64,000 nucleotides of DNA from Roseicyclus sp. (GTDB taxonomy: Bacteria > Pseudomonadota > Alphaproteobacteria > Rhodobacterales > Rhodobacteraceae), in the NCBI GenBank assembly GCA_018401965.1, contig JAGYJU010000020.1, positions 62,001 through 126,000 of the forward strand. Direction: 5' to 3'. The notes beneath the pieces are model-generated. The model was not told the DNA's origin. It did no database searches and saw only the letters and a program-made list of their open reading frames with translations. Positions 16,870 through 26,681 of the stretch are shown one piece after another (position 1 is the stretch's first letter; each line of letters starts with the position of its first letter). The translations under genes were made by a program, and so were the position numbers.

Positions 16870-18225
16870 ATGGAACACGTCAATCAACTTCGCCGCCTTG
16901 GCCTTTTCGACGCGAAAGTGCCCCGGTACACCAGCTACCCACCCGCCACGAAGTTTTCGAACGACGTGGACGGCCCGGTTTTCCTTGATTGGTTGCGCGA
17001 CATCCCGCATGGGGCGCGCATCTCGCTGTATCTTCATGTGCCCTTCTGCCGCAGGTTGTGCTGGTTTTGCGCCTGCCGCACCCAAGGCGTGCAATCCGAC
17101 ACCCCGGTTCAGGCCTATGTCGAGACCCTGAAACAGGAAATCGCCACGCTGGGGCGCCTGTTGCCCGAAGGCGTGCAGGTCGCGCGGCTGCATTGGGGCG
17201 GCGGCACGCCAACGCTCCTGTCGGCGGCGATGATCACCGATCTGACCCGCACGATCCGGTCGGCCGTCACCTTGACCAAGGACGTGGAATTTTCCGTCGA
17301 GATCGACCCGAACGAAATCGACGCCGCCCGCATCGACGCGCTGGCCGCAGCCGGCATGAACCGCGCCTCGATCGGCGTGCAGGATTTCGACCCCGACATC
17401 CAGCAGATCATCGGCCGCCTGCAAAGCTACGAGGTGACGCGCGACGCCGTCGACGCCTTGCGCGCGGCGGGTATTCATTCGCTGAATGCGGATATTCTTT
17501 TTGGCCTGCCAAACCAGAGCCAGGAACGCATCACCGATTCGGTGCAGATGTTGCTGTCGCTCGTGCCCGACCGGGTGGCGCTCTATGGCTATGCCCATGT
17601 GCCCTGGATGGCCAAGCGGCAGGCGATGATCCCGACCGAGGCCTTGCCGACACCCGAACAGCGGCTGCACCTGTTCGACACCGCGCGCCGGCTGTTCCTG
17701 TGGGACCAATACCAGGACATCGGCATCGACCATTTCGCCAAGCCCGAAGACAGCATGGCGATTGCCGCGCGCAACGGGCATCTGCGGCGCAATTTCCAGG
17801 GCTATACCGATGACACCTGCGATGTGTTGATCGGGCTTGGCGCATCGGCGATTTCGCGGTTTCCGCAAGGCTATGCGCAGAACGCCAGTTCCACCGCCGC
17901 CTATCAGAAATCGGTGCGGGCGGGCGAATTGGCCACCGGGCGCGGCCATGCCTTCAAGGGCGACGATCGGCTGCGCGCCCGCCTGATCGAGATGTTGATG
18001 TGCGACTTCCGCATCGACAACGCGGAAATCCTGGGTGATTTCGACATCACGCAACCCGCGCTATTGGCACTGGAAACACGGGTGGCCGACCAGTTTCCCG
18101 GCGTCACCCGTGCCCATGCCACGGGCTTTGACATCACCCCCGAAGGTCGCGCGCTGACCCGCATGATCGCCCGCGGATTTGACGAATACGAGATGCGCGC
18201 CGAAGGCCATTCCTCGGCGATCTGA
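16870..18225 (+). CDS. hemN: Oxygen-independent coproporphyrinogen III dehydrogenase
   Basis: A 451-residue radical-SAM enzyme that converts coproporphyrinogen III to protoporphyrinogen IX without oxygen. The cluster motif is Cys60-x3-Cys64-x2-Cys67-x-Cys69 (HVPFCRRLCWFCAC), followed by HWGGGTPT and EIDPNEID in the SAM barrel, and a C-terminal HemN domain. The start at 16870 was chosen because the FNR box lies just upstream, though no clear ribosome site is visible. It supplies haem for cbb3 oxidase at low oxygen. Confidence 0.95.
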   Translation: MEHVNQLRRLGLFDAKVPRYTSYPPATKFSNDVDGPVFLDWLRDIPHGARISLYLHVPFCRRLCWFCACRTQGVQSDTPVQAYVETLKQEIATLGRLLPEGVQVARLHWGGGTPTLLSAAMITDLTRTIRSAVTLTKDVEFSVEIDPNEIDAARIDALAAAGMNRASIGVQDFDPDIQQIIGRLQSYEVTRDAVDALRAAGIHSLNADILFGLPNQSQERITDSVQMLLSLVPDRVALYGYAHVPWMAKRQAMIPTEALPTPEQRLHLFDTARRLFLWDQYQDIGIDHFAKPEDSMAIAARNGHLRRNFQGYTDDTCDVLIGLGASAISRFPQGYAQNASSTAAYQKSVRAGELATGRGHAFKGDDRLRARLIEMLMCDFRIDNAEILGDFDITQPALLALETRVADQFPGVTRAHATGFDITPEGRALTRMIARGFDEYEMRAEGHSSAI

Positions 18226-18252
18226 CCGGTCGGCGGGGATCGGGCCAATGGC

Positions 18253-19833
18253 TCAGGCGGCGTCGGTTTCCCCGAAGGCCGCTTTCAGCAGCGCGCGGGT
18301 ATAGGGCTCTTGCGGCGCGGCAAAGAGCGCCTCGGCCTCGCCCGCTTCGACGACATCGCCGTTCTTCATCACCACGACCTTGTGGCTGAGCGCGCGCACC
18401 ACTTTCAGGTCATGGCTGATGAACAGGTAGGCGATGGCGTATTTGCGTTGCAGGCTGCGCAAAAGATCGACGATCTGCACCTGAACCGTCATGTCCAGCG
18501 CGCTGGTCGGTTCATCCAGCACCACCAGTTTCGGCTTGAGAATCATCGCGCGCGCAATCGCGATGCGCTGGCGCTGGCCGCCGGAAAATTCATGCGGATA
18601 GCGATCCATCATGGCGGGGTCGAGCCCCACCTCGGACAGGATGGCGGCAACCTGCGCGCGCCGGTCGGCTCGCGCCACGCCATGCACCGCCAGCCCTTCG
18701 GCCACGATCTGTTCGATGGTCAGCCGGGGGCTGAGGCTTCCGTAGGGGTCCTGGAACACGATCTGCATATCCTTGCGGATCGGGCGAAGCTCGGCCGATT
18801 TCAGCCCGTGCAGATCACGGCCCAGAAACACCACCGGCCCCTGCGATGAAATCAACCGCATGATCGCAAGCGCCAGCGTGGTCTTGCCCGACCCGCTTTC
18901 GCCCACGATGCCAAGCGTTTCCCCCGCCCGCACCGATAGCGTGGCCGCATTCACCGCCTTCACATGCCCGACCGTGCGCCGCAGCAGCCCGCGCTGGATC
19001 GGGAACCAGACACGCAAGCCGTCGGTCGCCACGATTTCGGGGGCGTTTTCCGGCACGGGGTCGGGGCGGCCCTTGGCCTCGGCCGCCAAGAGCTTGCGGG
19101 TATAGGGGTGTTGGGGCTTGGCGAAGATATCGGCGGTCGGTCCCTGTTCGACGATCTCGCCGCCTTGCATGACACAGACGCGATCGGCGATGCGGCGCAC
19201 GATGGTCAAGTCATGGGTGATGAACAACAGGCTCATGCCCATGTCGCGTTTCAGATCGGCCAACAGGTCCAGGATCTGCGCCTGGATGGTCACATCCAGC
19301 GCCGTGGTCGGTTCATCGGCCACCAACAGGTCTGGGCCATTGGCCAGCGCCATGGCGATCATCACGCGCTGGCGCTGGCCGCCCGACAATTGGTGCGGAT
19401 AGGCGCCCAGCCGGCTTTCCGGGTCGCGGATGCCCACCTTGTGGAGCAGGTCGATCACCCGCGCCCGCGCCGCGGCCCCGCGCAGGTTCTGGTGCAAGAT
19501 CAGGCTTTCGGTGATCTGCTTTTCCAGCGTGTGCAGCGGGTTCAGCGATGTCATCGGTTCCTGGAAGATGAAACTGATGTCATTGCCCCGGATCCGGCGC
19601 AGCGTCGGTTCATCGGCGCCGACCATTTCCTGCCCGTCATAGGTGACCGACCCGGTGGTGGCGGTGGCGCCGGGCACCAGCGCCACGGTCGACAGCGCCG
19701 TGACCGATTTGCCCGATCCGCTTTCGCCCACCAGCGCCACGGTTTCGCCCCGGTCGACATGAAACGACACGCCGCGCACCGCCTGCACGTCGCCAAAGCT
19801 GACCGACAGGTTGCTGACCTTGAGAACACTCAT
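18253..19833 (-). CDS. yejF: Peptide ABC transporter, double ATP-binding protein (YejF-like)
   Basis: A 526-residue protein with two fused ABC ATPase domains (about 1-260 and 275-526). Each has a Walker A (GESGSGKS and GESGSGKT), an LSGGQRQR or FSGGQRQR signature and a DEPTTALD or DEPTSALD Walker B. Oligopeptide-type C-terminal tails (HPYTRKLL and EPYTRALL) follow each. It energises the yejABEF microcin-C/peptide importer. The start at 19833 ([15 protein letters not shown]) was chosen by domain; a 27-bp direct repeat fills the gap to yejE. Confidence 0.93.
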   Translation of the reverse strand: MSVLKVSNLSVSFGDVQAVRGVSFHVDRGETVALVGESGSGKSVTALSTVALVPGATATTGSVTYDGQEMVGADEPTLRRIRGNDISFIFQEPMTSLNPLHTLEKQITESLILHQNLRGAAARARVIDLLHKVGIRDPESRLGAYPHQLSGGQRQRVMIAMALANGPDLLVADEPTTALDVTIQAQILDLLADLKRDMGMSLLFITHDLTIVRRIADRVCVMQGGEIVEQGPTADIFAKPQHPYTRKLLAAEAKGRPDPVPENAPEIVATDGLRVWFPIQRGLLRRTVGHVKAVNAATLSVRAGETLGIVGESGSGKTTLALAIMRLISSQGPVVFLGRDLHGLKSAELRPIRKDMQIVFQDPYGSLSPRLTIEQIVAEGLAVHGVARADRRAQVAAILSEVGLDPAMMDRYPHEFSGGQRQRIAIARAMILKPKLVVLDEPTSALDMTVQVQIVDLLRSLQRKYAIAYLFISHDLKVVRALSHKVVVMKNGDVVEAGEAEALFAAPQEPYTRALLKAAFGETDAA

Positions 19834-19838
19834 GGGGC

Positions 19839-19888
19839 CAAACCGGAGCTTTGCATCATCGCAGTCAAACCGGAGCTTTGCATCATCG
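19839..19888. repeat. 27-bp-period direct repeat at yejE-yejF junction
   Basis: A 23-base unit (core AAACCGGAGCTTTGCATCAT) occurs at 19839-19861 and again at 19866-19888. The second copy covers the yejE stop codon and the first ends 6 bp before the yejF start. On the minus strand it reads as DDAKLRF twice if translated. It looks like a small tandem duplication of the yejE 3' end. Confidence 0.8.
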
Positions 19889-21055
19889 AAACGTCTTTCG
19901 CGGGTCAAAGGCGTCGCGCACGCCCTCGAAGATGAACACCAAAAGCGACAGCATCACCGCAAAGGCAAAGAACGCGGTAAAGGCCAGCCAGGGCGCTTGC
20001 AGGTTGTTTTTCGCCTGAAGCGTCATTTCCCCAAGGCTGGGCGCCGATGACGGCAGGCCAAAGCCCAGGAAATCAAGGCTTGCCAGCGCGCCGATGGTGC
20101 CTGTGACGATAAAGGGCAGAAAGGTCAGCGTGGCGACCATGGCATTGGGCAGGACATGGCGGAAAATGATCACGCCATTGGACACGCCCAAGGCGCGCGC
20201 CGCCCGCACATATTCGAAATTGCGCGCCCGCAGGAATTCGGCCCGCACCACCCCCACCAGGTTGGTCCAGCCAAACAGCACCAGCAAGAAGACCAACAGC
20301 CAGAAATCCATCACGAAAATCGCGGAAATGATGATGATGATGTAAAGGCTCGGGGTGGAATTCCAGATCTCGATCACGCGCTGGAAAACCAGGTCGAGCC
20401 AGCCACCGTAATAGCCCTGTGCCGCGCCGGCCGCGATCCCCAGAACCGAGGTCAGCAGCGTCACGATCAAGGTGAAACTGACCGACAGGCGAAAGCCGTG
20501 GATGACGCGCGCCAGAACATCGCGCGCGGTGTCATCGGTGCCCAGCCAATGGCTGCCATCGGGGGGCGACGGCGCGGCGCGGCCCAGATCGTTGACGGTG
20601 TTGTAACTGTAGGGGATCGGCGGCCAGATCAGCCAGCCACGGTCTACCGTTTCGCCGTTGAAGGCGCCGGTGGCTTGCACCGTGTCGATCACTGCTTGCG
20701 GGTCATCCCAGCAATCGTCCAGCCCGCCCGACACGATCAGGCATTGCACCTCGATGTCGCGGTAGACCGCTTCGGTGCGGAAATCGCCGCCAAAGGCGGT
20801 TTCGGGGTAAAAGCTGGTGATGGGGGTGAAATAGTCGCCCCGGTATTGCACCAGGATCGGCTTGTCATTGGCGATGACATCGGCAAACAGGCTTAGCCCG
20901 TAAAGCAGCGCAAAGATCCACAAGGACCAATAGGCGCGGCGGTTCGACTTGAAATTTTCCCACCGCCGCCGGTTCAACGGCGACAGCCATCCGCGCCGCG
21001 ATGGCGGCGGCGCGACGGGCGCGGGCATCTGGGGGCTATGGTCGGGCATGGCCAT
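19883..21055 (-). CDS. yejE: Peptide ABC transporter permease (YejE-like)
   Basis: A 390-residue DppC/OppC-type permease. It has an N-terminal proline-rich segment, a helix near residue 40, a long periplasmic insertion with paired cysteines (VQCLIVSGGLDDCWDDP) typical of YejE, then HWLGTDDTARDVLARVIHG and five helices. The EAA-type loop is EYVRAARALGVSNGVIIFRH. It starts 4 bp after the yejB stop. A second ATG six bases downstream is possible. Confidence 0.93.
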   Translation of the reverse strand: MAMPDHSPQMPAPVAPPPSRRGWLSPLNRRRWENFKSNRRAYWSLWIFALLYGLSLFADVIANDKPILVQYRGDYFTPITSFYPETAFGGDFRTEAVYRDIEVQCLIVSGGLDDCWDDPQAVIDTVQATGAFNGETVDRGWLIWPPIPYSYNTVNDLGRAAPSPPDGSHWLGTDDTARDVLARVIHGFRLSVSFTLIVTLLTSVLGIAAGAAQGYYGGWLDLVFQRVIEIWNSTPSLYIIIIISAIFVMDFWLLVFLLVLFGWTNLVGVVRAEFLRARNFEYVRAARALGVSNGVIIFRHVLPNAMVATLTFLPFIVTGTIGALASLDFLGFGLPSSAPSLGEMTLQAKNNLQAPWLAFTAFFAFAVMLSLLVFIFEGVRDAFDPRKTFR

Positions 21056-21059
21056 GGCG

Positions 21060-22211
21060 TCAGGTTTCCCGCGTTTCGAAATCGATGCGCGGATCGATCC
21101 AGACATACATCAGGTCTGACAGGATGTTCACGAACAGCCCGATCAGGCCAAAGACGAACAAGGTGCCGAAGATCACCGGGTAGTCGCGCCGGATCGCGGC
21201 CTCGAAGGCCAGCCGCCCAAGCCCATCGAGCGAAAAGATCGTCTCGATGATCAGCGACCCACCGAAAAACACCCCCACGAACACCGCCGGAAAGCCCGCG
21301 ATCACGATCAGCATCGCGTTGCGAAAGATATGCCCATAAAGCACCGAGCTTTCGCGCAACCCCTTGGCGCGCGCGGTCAGGACATATTGTTTCTTGATCT
21401 CTTCCAGAAAGGAATTCTTGGTCAACAAGGTCAGCGTCGCAAAGGCCGATATGGTCGAGGCCAGCACCGGCAGGGTGATGTGCCACAGGTAGTCACCGAT
21501 CTGCTGCCACAGCCCCATGTCTTCCCAGCCGTCCGATGTCAGGCCGCGCAGCGGGAAGATCTGGAAATACCGCCCCCCCGCGAACAGCACCAGCAACAGG
21601 ATCGCGAACAGGAAGCCGGGGATCGCATAGGCCACGATGATCACCGCGCTGGTCCATGTGTCAAAGGACGTGCCATCGCGCGTCGCCTTGCGGATGCCAA
21701 GCGGGATCGACACGAGATAGGCAATCAACGTCGACCACAGGCCAAGCGTGATCGACACCGGCATTTTCTCGATCACCAGATCGATCACCGATGTCGACCG
21801 GAAATAGCTGTCACCGAAATCGAAGCGGACATAATCCCACATCATCAGCAAGAACCGTTCCACGCCGGGAATATCTTCGGCCACACACGCCTCGGCGCGC
21901 AGGTCGGGGGTGCCAGTAAAGCCCTCGGCACAGACGATGCGGGCGAAATTGAACTGGATGCGCAATTCATCTAGGAATTGCGGCGGCAAGCCGCGCGCAC
22001 CCTGGTAATCGCTGCCTTCGATCTGGCCGCCCCCCGCCTCTGACCCGCCACCGGAAATACCGGCGAAGACATCGCCTTCGCCTTCCAGCTGGGCGATCAC
22101 CTGTTCGATCGGCCCGCCGGGCACGAATTGCGTCAGGGCAAAGTTGATCACCATGATCCCCAAAAGCGTGGGGATCATCAGCAAGACGCGTCTGAGGATA
22201 TAGGCGCCCAT
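21060..22211 (-). CDS. yejB: Peptide ABC transporter permease (YejB-like)
   Basis: A 383-residue DppB/OppB-type permease opening with [20 protein letters not shown], a first helix and the family's [11 protein letters not shown] YejB-specific periplasmic insertion ([16 protein letters not shown]) follows, then [19 protein letters not shown] and five more helices with the cytoplasmic coupling loop [16 protein letters not shown]. It lies 6 bp downstream of yejA in one operon. Confidence 0.94.
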   Translation of the reverse strand: MGAYILRRVLLMIPTLLGIMVINFALTQFVPGGPIEQVIAQLEGEGDVFAGISGGGSEAGGGQIEGSDYQGARGLPPQFLDELRIQFNFARIVCAEGFTGTPDLRAEACVAEDIPGVERFLLMMWDYVRFDFGDSYFRSTSVIDLVIEKMPVSITLGLWSTLIAYLVSIPLGIRKATRDGTSFDTWTSAVIIVAYAIPGFLFAILLLVLFAGGRYFQIFPLRGLTSDGWEDMGLWQQIGDYLWHITLPVLASTISAFATLTLLTKNSFLEEIKKQYVLTARAKGLRESSVLYGHIFRNAMLIVIAGFPAVFVGVFFGGSLIIETIFSLDGLGRLAFEAAIRRDYPVIFGTLFVFGLIGLFVNILSDLMYVWIDPRIDFETRET

Positions 22212-22217
22212 ATGCGG

Positions 22218-24134
22218 TTACAGCACGCCCTGATCGCGCAGCGCCTGTTCGGCCGCGGGGTCGACCCACCAGAAATCGAGGAACCCGATGCCGTAGGGCG
22301 GCAATTCCTCGGGGTAGCGGTAGTGGTTGTAATAGGCGACCCAGGCGTTCTGGTTATACCATTGCGGCACCCGGATGCGGTAGGCGCGCAGCACCCGGTC
22401 CAGCGCGCGGGTGGCGGTTTCCATGTCGTCGCGGGTTTCGGCGCGGATCACGCTTTCCAGCAAGCGGTCCACCCCCGGATCGGCAAGCCCCGCCACGTTG
22501 AACAGCGATTCGTCCGCGCCGATGGTGCCGAAATACTGGCGCAGGCTGGTGCCGGGTTCATAGCTCATCGGGAAATGATCGGTCAGGATGTCGAAATCGG
22601 CATCGCGCTGGCGCTGGTTCATCTGCGCCCCGTCCACCCGGCTGAGCCGCGCATCGATGCCGATGGCGCGTAGGTTTTCGACATAGGGGTTGATGATCCG
22701 GTCAAACAACGGCCCGGCGTTCAGAAACTCCACCTCCAGCGTCTCGCCGGCGGCGTTGCGCAGCATCCCGTCATCACCGGGGGTCCAACCGGCCTCTTCC
22801 AGCAGGGCGCTGGCGCGGCGCGCCTGACGGCGGTCAAAGGTGCGGTCGGCGTCCGACGGCGGCGTGACAAAGGGCGGATCGGTGAACACCTCTTCGGGGA
22901 TCTGCCCGCGCAGCGGTTCCAACAGCGCCAGTTCCGCACCCTGCGCCACACCCTCTGCTTCCAGGTGGGTGTTTTCCCAGAAACTGTCGATCGGCGCATA
23001 GAGCCCGTAGAACAGCGTCTGGTTGGTCCATTCGAAATTGAACATCAGCGCGATGGCTTCGCGCACGCGCGGATCCTGGAATTTTTCGCGCCGAAGGTTG
23101 AAGACGAAACTTTGCCCCGAGGCGATCACCCCTTGGGGGATTTCCTCGCGGATAATCACACCGCTGGACAGGCGCGGAAAATCATAGCTGTTGGCCCAGT
23201 TTTGCGACGAATTTTCTTGCCGGAACAGGTAGTTGCCCGCAGTAAACCCTTCGAAGGCGGCAATCGCATCGGCATAGTATTCAACCCGGATGCTGTCGAA
23301 ATTATGCCGCCCCCGGTTGATCGGCAGGTCATTGCCCCAATAATCGGCATCGCGCAGGAACACTGTGGACCGGCCCGGTTCCACCTCGCCCACCACGTAG
23401 GGGCCCGACCCCACAAGCGGTTCCAGCCGGCTTTCGTTGAAATCGCGGCCCGATGCGATGTGGCTTGCCTCGCTGAATACGGGCAAGCCGCCCGCCGCCT
23501 CGATCCGGCCGCGCAGCTGGCTGTCGGGGTTGAAATTGAACCGGATGCGGCGATCATCCAGCACCTCGGCGCTGTCGATGGTCAGCGGGATATTGGCCCG
23601 GAAGCTGGGCAAGCCTTCGTCGCGCAGGATTTCATAGGAAAACAGCACATCGCGCGGGGTGATGGGCGTGCCATCGGAAAACTGCGCACCCTCGCGGAGG
23701 GTAAAGATCACATAGGATCGGTCCGCCGGATAGGCGATGGTTTCACACAGAAGGCAATAGCTTTCGCCGATGGTGTCCAGCGTGCTTTCCAGCATCGATT
23801 CGAAAAAGATATTGGCCAGAACCGCAGAATTCCCCTGATCGGTATAGGGGTGCAGGCTGTCGAAAGACCCGCCCGCGCTCGACCAGCTCAGCGACATTTC
23901 TCCGCCCTTGGGCGCATCGGGGTTCACATAGGCCAAATGCGGAAAATCGGCGGGATAGGTCAGATCCTCGATCCCGAAGGTGGCGACCGCATGGGTGACG
24001 ATCAAATCATCCTGCGCCCGCGCGGGCATCGCGGCCAGCGCGAGCATCAGCGCGGCACCCGCCAACGGCAGCGTGGCATGGATCATGGGGCGGGTCTGTG
24101 CGACCGCGTGGGATGCGGCAGGGCGTTCAAACAT
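22218..24134 (-). CDS. yejA: Peptide ABC transporter substrate-binding protein (YejA-like)
   Basis: A 638-residue periplasmic binding protein of the SBP_bac_5 family. The start at 24134 is preceded by GGAG seven bases upstream. The signal region spans about residues 17-40 ([20 protein letters not shown], cleavage before QDD). The YejA pattern is HGIAT-like THAVATFGIEDLTYPADFPH near the mature N-terminus and NPDAPKGGEMSLS. It captures peptides for YejBEF. It is the first gene of the operon, with a gap of about 190 bp containing the terminator of the cytochrome gene upstream. Confidence 0.94.
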   Translation of the reverse strand: MFERPAASHAVAQTRPMIHATLPLAGAALMLALAAMPARAQDDLIVTHAVATFGIEDLTYPADFPHLAYVNPDAPKGGEMSLSWSSAGGSFDSLHPYTDQGNSAVLANIFFESMLESTLDTIGESYCLLCETIAYPADRSYVIFTLREGAQFSDGTPITPRDVLFSYEILRDEGLPSFRANIPLTIDSAEVLDDRRIRFNFNPDSQLRGRIEAAGGLPVFSEASHIASGRDFNESRLEPLVGSGPYVVGEVEPGRSTVFLRDADYWGNDLPINRGRHNFDSIRVEYYADAIAAFEGFTAGNYLFRQENSSQNWANSYDFPRLSSGVIIREEIPQGVIASGQSFVFNLRREKFQDPRVREAIALMFNFEWTNQTLFYGLYAPIDSFWENTHLEAEGVAQGAELALLEPLRGQIPEEVFTDPPFVTPPSDADRTFDRRQARRASALLEEAGWTPGDDGMLRNAAGETLEVEFLNAGPLFDRIINPYVENLRAIGIDARLSRVDGAQMNQRQRDADFDILTDHFPMSYEPGTSLRQYFGTIGADESLFNVAGLADPGVDRLLESVIRAETRDDMETATRALDRVLRAYRIRVPQWYNQNAWVAYYNHYRYPEELPPYGIGFLDFWWVDPAAEQALRDQGVL

Positions 24135-24264
24135 GCGGATCTCCGGGCGCGACGAATTGGGGGTATCCCCCTTTAACTTGTATCGCACAAGGTTAAGGAC
24201 CAGCCCCCCCAAGGTTCAAGTTGCGATTACGTGATTAAACCCTGTCACGACGGCCCGGCCCAAG

Positions 24265-24292
24265 AAAAAAGGCCGCCCCGGTCAGGGCGGCC
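24265..24292 (-). terminator. Factor-independent terminator after cytochrome c gene
   Basis: An 8-bp GC stem (GGCCGCCC at 24271-24278 with GGGCGGCC at 24285-24292, 6-base loop) is followed on the minus strand by six T (24270-24265). It lies 29 bp past the cytochrome stop. Confidence 0.9.
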
Positions 24293-24320
24293 AAAATCAT
24301 GGGCGGATACCGTGCGGCGC

Positions 24321-24839
24321 TTACTGGAACGTGGCGAGATAGGCGATCAGGTTCGCCCGGTCTTCCACTTCGCGCATGCCGTTATAGGCCATCGCGGTGC
24401 CCGGCGCGTAGGCGCGCGGGTTTTCGATGAAGGACGACAGGTTTTCCGGCGTCCATTCCCCGGTTTGGGCCATCAATGCATCGGAATAATTGTAACCTTC
24501 GGCGGCATGCTTGGGCCGGTTCACGACGCCATGCAAATAGGGGCCAACGCCGTTTGCACCTGCGTTCAGCTGGTGACAGGCGGAACATTGACGCCACAGG
24601 CGTTCACCGGCACCGGCATCCGCGGTGGCGTAAACATCGGCAAAGGCGACCTCGATCACCTCTTCTTCCACCTCGGCGGCATCATCCTCTTCGATCAGGA
24701 TGGCATAGCCGGGCACATGGTCGTCGCCATGGCTGTCGACGTTGTAAAGCCCTTCGGCGGCCCAGCCGCCAAGCAAAAGCACAAGCATCGCGCCGCAGAC
24801 GGATGCGAACGCCTTGGTGATGGTCATCGTGTCGAACAT
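24321..24839 (-). CDS. Membrane-anchored mono-haem cytochrome c (CycM/c552-like)
   Basis: A 172-residue protein with an uncleaved N-terminal helix (about residues 10-29), an acidic linker (EEDDAAEVEEEVIEV) and a class I cytochrome c domain. The haem site is CSACH at 85-89, with GVGPYLHGVVNRP and a distal Met in GTAMAYNG. The layout matches Paracoccus CycM (cytochrome c552) and the Rhodobacter membrane cytochrome cy, which carry electrons from the bc1 complex to terminal oxidases, including cbb3. The start at 24839 was chosen because the helix follows at once. It is divergent from pheA. Confidence 0.9.
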   Translation of the reverse strand: MFDTMTITKAFASVCGAMLVLLLGGWAAEGLYNVDSHGDDHVPGYAILIEEDDAAEVEEEVIEVAFADVYATADAGAGERLWRQCSACHQLNAGANGVGPYLHGVVNRPKHAAEGYNYSDALMAQTGEWTPENLSSFIENPRAYAPGTAMAYNGMREVEDRANLIAYLATFQ

Positions 24840-24945
24840 GATCTTCCCACTCGGTGTCGCGGTTTTGCCGGGTATGTATGGGGTTTCCCCGACCCATGGC
24901 AAGGTTTAAGGAGCGCGACGAAACGCCCACATCCCGAGGAATGTC

Positions 24946-25777
24946 ATGACACGCCGCATCGCCTTTCAGGGGGAACCCGGCGCATATTCGCATCAGGCCA
25001 TCCATGATGCCCGCCCCGGCTATACCGCATTGCCCTGCGCAACCTTCGAGGATGCCATCGAAGCGGTGCAATCAGGGGCCGCCGATCAGGCCATGTTGCC
25101 CGTCGAAAACACCACCTACGGGCGGGTGGCCGATATTCATCGCCTGCTGCCCGCGTCGAACCTGCATATCGTCGACGAGGTTTTCGTGCGCGTGCACATC
25201 AACGTGCTTGCCGTGCCGGGTGCGCAATTGTCCGACATCCGCGAGGCGCACAGCCACCTGGTACTTTTGCCGCAATGCGCGGGCTTTTTGCGGGAACATG
25301 CGCATCAAGGGCTGCGTGTCGCCCGACAATGCCCGCGCCGCGCGCGACGTGGCAGCCTGGGGCGACAAGACCAAGGCGGCGTTGGCCTCGGAACTGGCGG
25401 GCGAGATTTACGGGCTGGATGTGCTGGCCCGCAACATCGAAGACCATGACACCAACACCACCCGCTTTCTGATCATGGCGCGTGACCCCGATATGGGCCG
25501 GCGCGCAGATCACATGATGACCACCTTCGTGTTCCGCGTGCGCAACATTCCCGCCGCGCTTTACAAGGCGATGGGCGGCTTTGCGACCAATGGCGTCAAC
25601 ATGACCAAGCTGGAAAGCTACATGGTCGACGGGTCGTTCACCGCCACGCAATTCTATGCCGATATCGAAGGCCACCCCGATGACGCCAACGTCAAGCTGG
25701 CGCTGGAGGAACTGGCCTATTTCACCAGTTTCCTGAAAATCCTTGGCACCTATCCGGCGGCCTCGGTCAGGGATTGA
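24946..25777 (+). pseudogene. pheA: Prephenate dehydratase (frameshifted)
   Basis: A monofunctional PheA that converts prephenate to phenylpyruvate in phenylalanine synthesis. The N-terminus has RRIAFQGEPGAYSHQA and AMLPVENTTYGRV. The C-terminus has TTRFLIMA and an ACT domain (TTFVFRVRNIPAALYKAMGG, then KLESYMVDGSF). The frame breaks near 25300: FLREH continues as AHQGLRV, whereas removing one base gives FLREHGIKGCVSPDNARAA and a 276-residue protein. Both parts are conserved, so one inserted base, probably an error, is the likely cause. It is divergent from the cytochrome gene. Confidence 0.9.
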
Positions 25778-26639
25778 ACCGCGTTTCCGGCGGCAGGCGC
25801 ATCAAGGCGGGGTGCGGGAAATTGCGTCGCGCGGTGATGGCGTAGAAACTCTCGACGATCCCCAGGTCGCCCTTGACCTGCATCAACACCCCCGCCCTCA
25901 CCTCGTCGGCCATGACCACCGGCGGGGCCAGCGCCACGCCGACATCTTGCCGCGCCAAAAGCCGGACCATGGCCATGTCATCCACCTCGGCGGCGATGGT
26001 CGGCACGATGCCCAGCCGCGCGCATAGCGCGTCGAACCCGGTGCGGATCGAACTTTCCGTGGGCAGGATCAACGGCTGATGCGTCAAAAGCCATGTCGCA
26101 TCGCGCAGGCGCATCCGGTCGGGCGTGCCGATCAACGCAACCGGCTGCGCCGCGATCCGCGTGGCCGTCAGGTCGGGATAGGCGCTGGCATCATGGGGTT
26201 CGGTCGACAAGACCACGTCAAGCGCCAGCCCCGCGAGGCGCGGCAACAACGTCGGCCCCGACCCCGACACAAGCGCCAGCGGCACCTCGCCCAGAACCGG
26301 CATGAGAAACCGCATCTGGAAATTGCGCGACAAGGTCGACAAGGCCCCCACCCGCAAGGGCCGCGCCCGGCCCGCACCGTCGCCCAAGGCGGCCAGCAAA
26401 TCTTCGCCGGTGCCAAAGATGCGTTCGGCGTGATCCAGCGCGATCCGCCCGGCTTCGGTCAGCACCAATTGCCGCCCGCGCCGGTCGAACAGCGCGTGGC
26501 CCAGCCGATCTTCCAGCTGCTTGATCTGGGTCGACAGCGCCGATTGCGACAGGTTCAACCGGTCCGCCGCGCGGGTCAGGTGGCCTTCGTGGGCCACCTC
26601 GCGGAAATAGCGCAGGTGATGATAATTCAGACGGTCCAT
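25767..26639 (-). CDS. LysR-family transcriptional regulator
   Basis: A 290-residue LTTR. The N-terminal winged helix reads MDRLNYHHLRYFREVAHEGH then LNLSQSALSTQIKQLEDRLG, and is followed by an effector-binding domain. The HHLRYFREVA start resembles the NhaR/AmpR-like branch. It lies 42 bp downstream of sbtA on the same strand, and a 17-bp dyad touches its start codon with a related dyad upstream of sbtA. I infer that it regulates sbtA and itself, perhaps sensing inorganic carbon or a carbon metabolite. Its 3' end overlaps the convergent pheA by 11 bp. Confidence 0.9.
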   Translation of the reverse strand: MDRLNYHHLRYFREVAHEGHLTRAADRLNLSQSALSTQIKQLEDRLGHALFDRRGRQLVLTEAGRIALDHAERIFGTGEDLLAALGDGAGRARPLRVGALSTLSRNFQMRFLMPVLGEVPLALVSGSGPTLLPRLAGLALDVVLSTEPHDASAYPDLTATRIAAQPVALIGTPDRMRLRDATWLLTHQPLILPTESSIRTGFDALCARLGIVPTIAAEVDDMAMVRLLARQDVGVALAPPVVMADEVRAGVLMQVKGDLGIVESFYAITARRNFPHPALMRLPPETRFNP

Positions 26640-26656
26640 GTTCTGATATATAGAAC
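26640..26656. promoter_or_regulatory. Candidate LysR operator at the regulator's start
   Basis: GTTCTGATATATAGAAC is a dyad with 5-bp perfect arms and contains a T-N11-A core, the usual LTTR form. It directly abuts the LysR start codon. A near copy occurs at 27811, with the shared extension AGAACGAAAC in both. Confidence 0.5.
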
Positions 26657-26681
26657 GAAACTGCCCTGTTTGCAGTAATTT

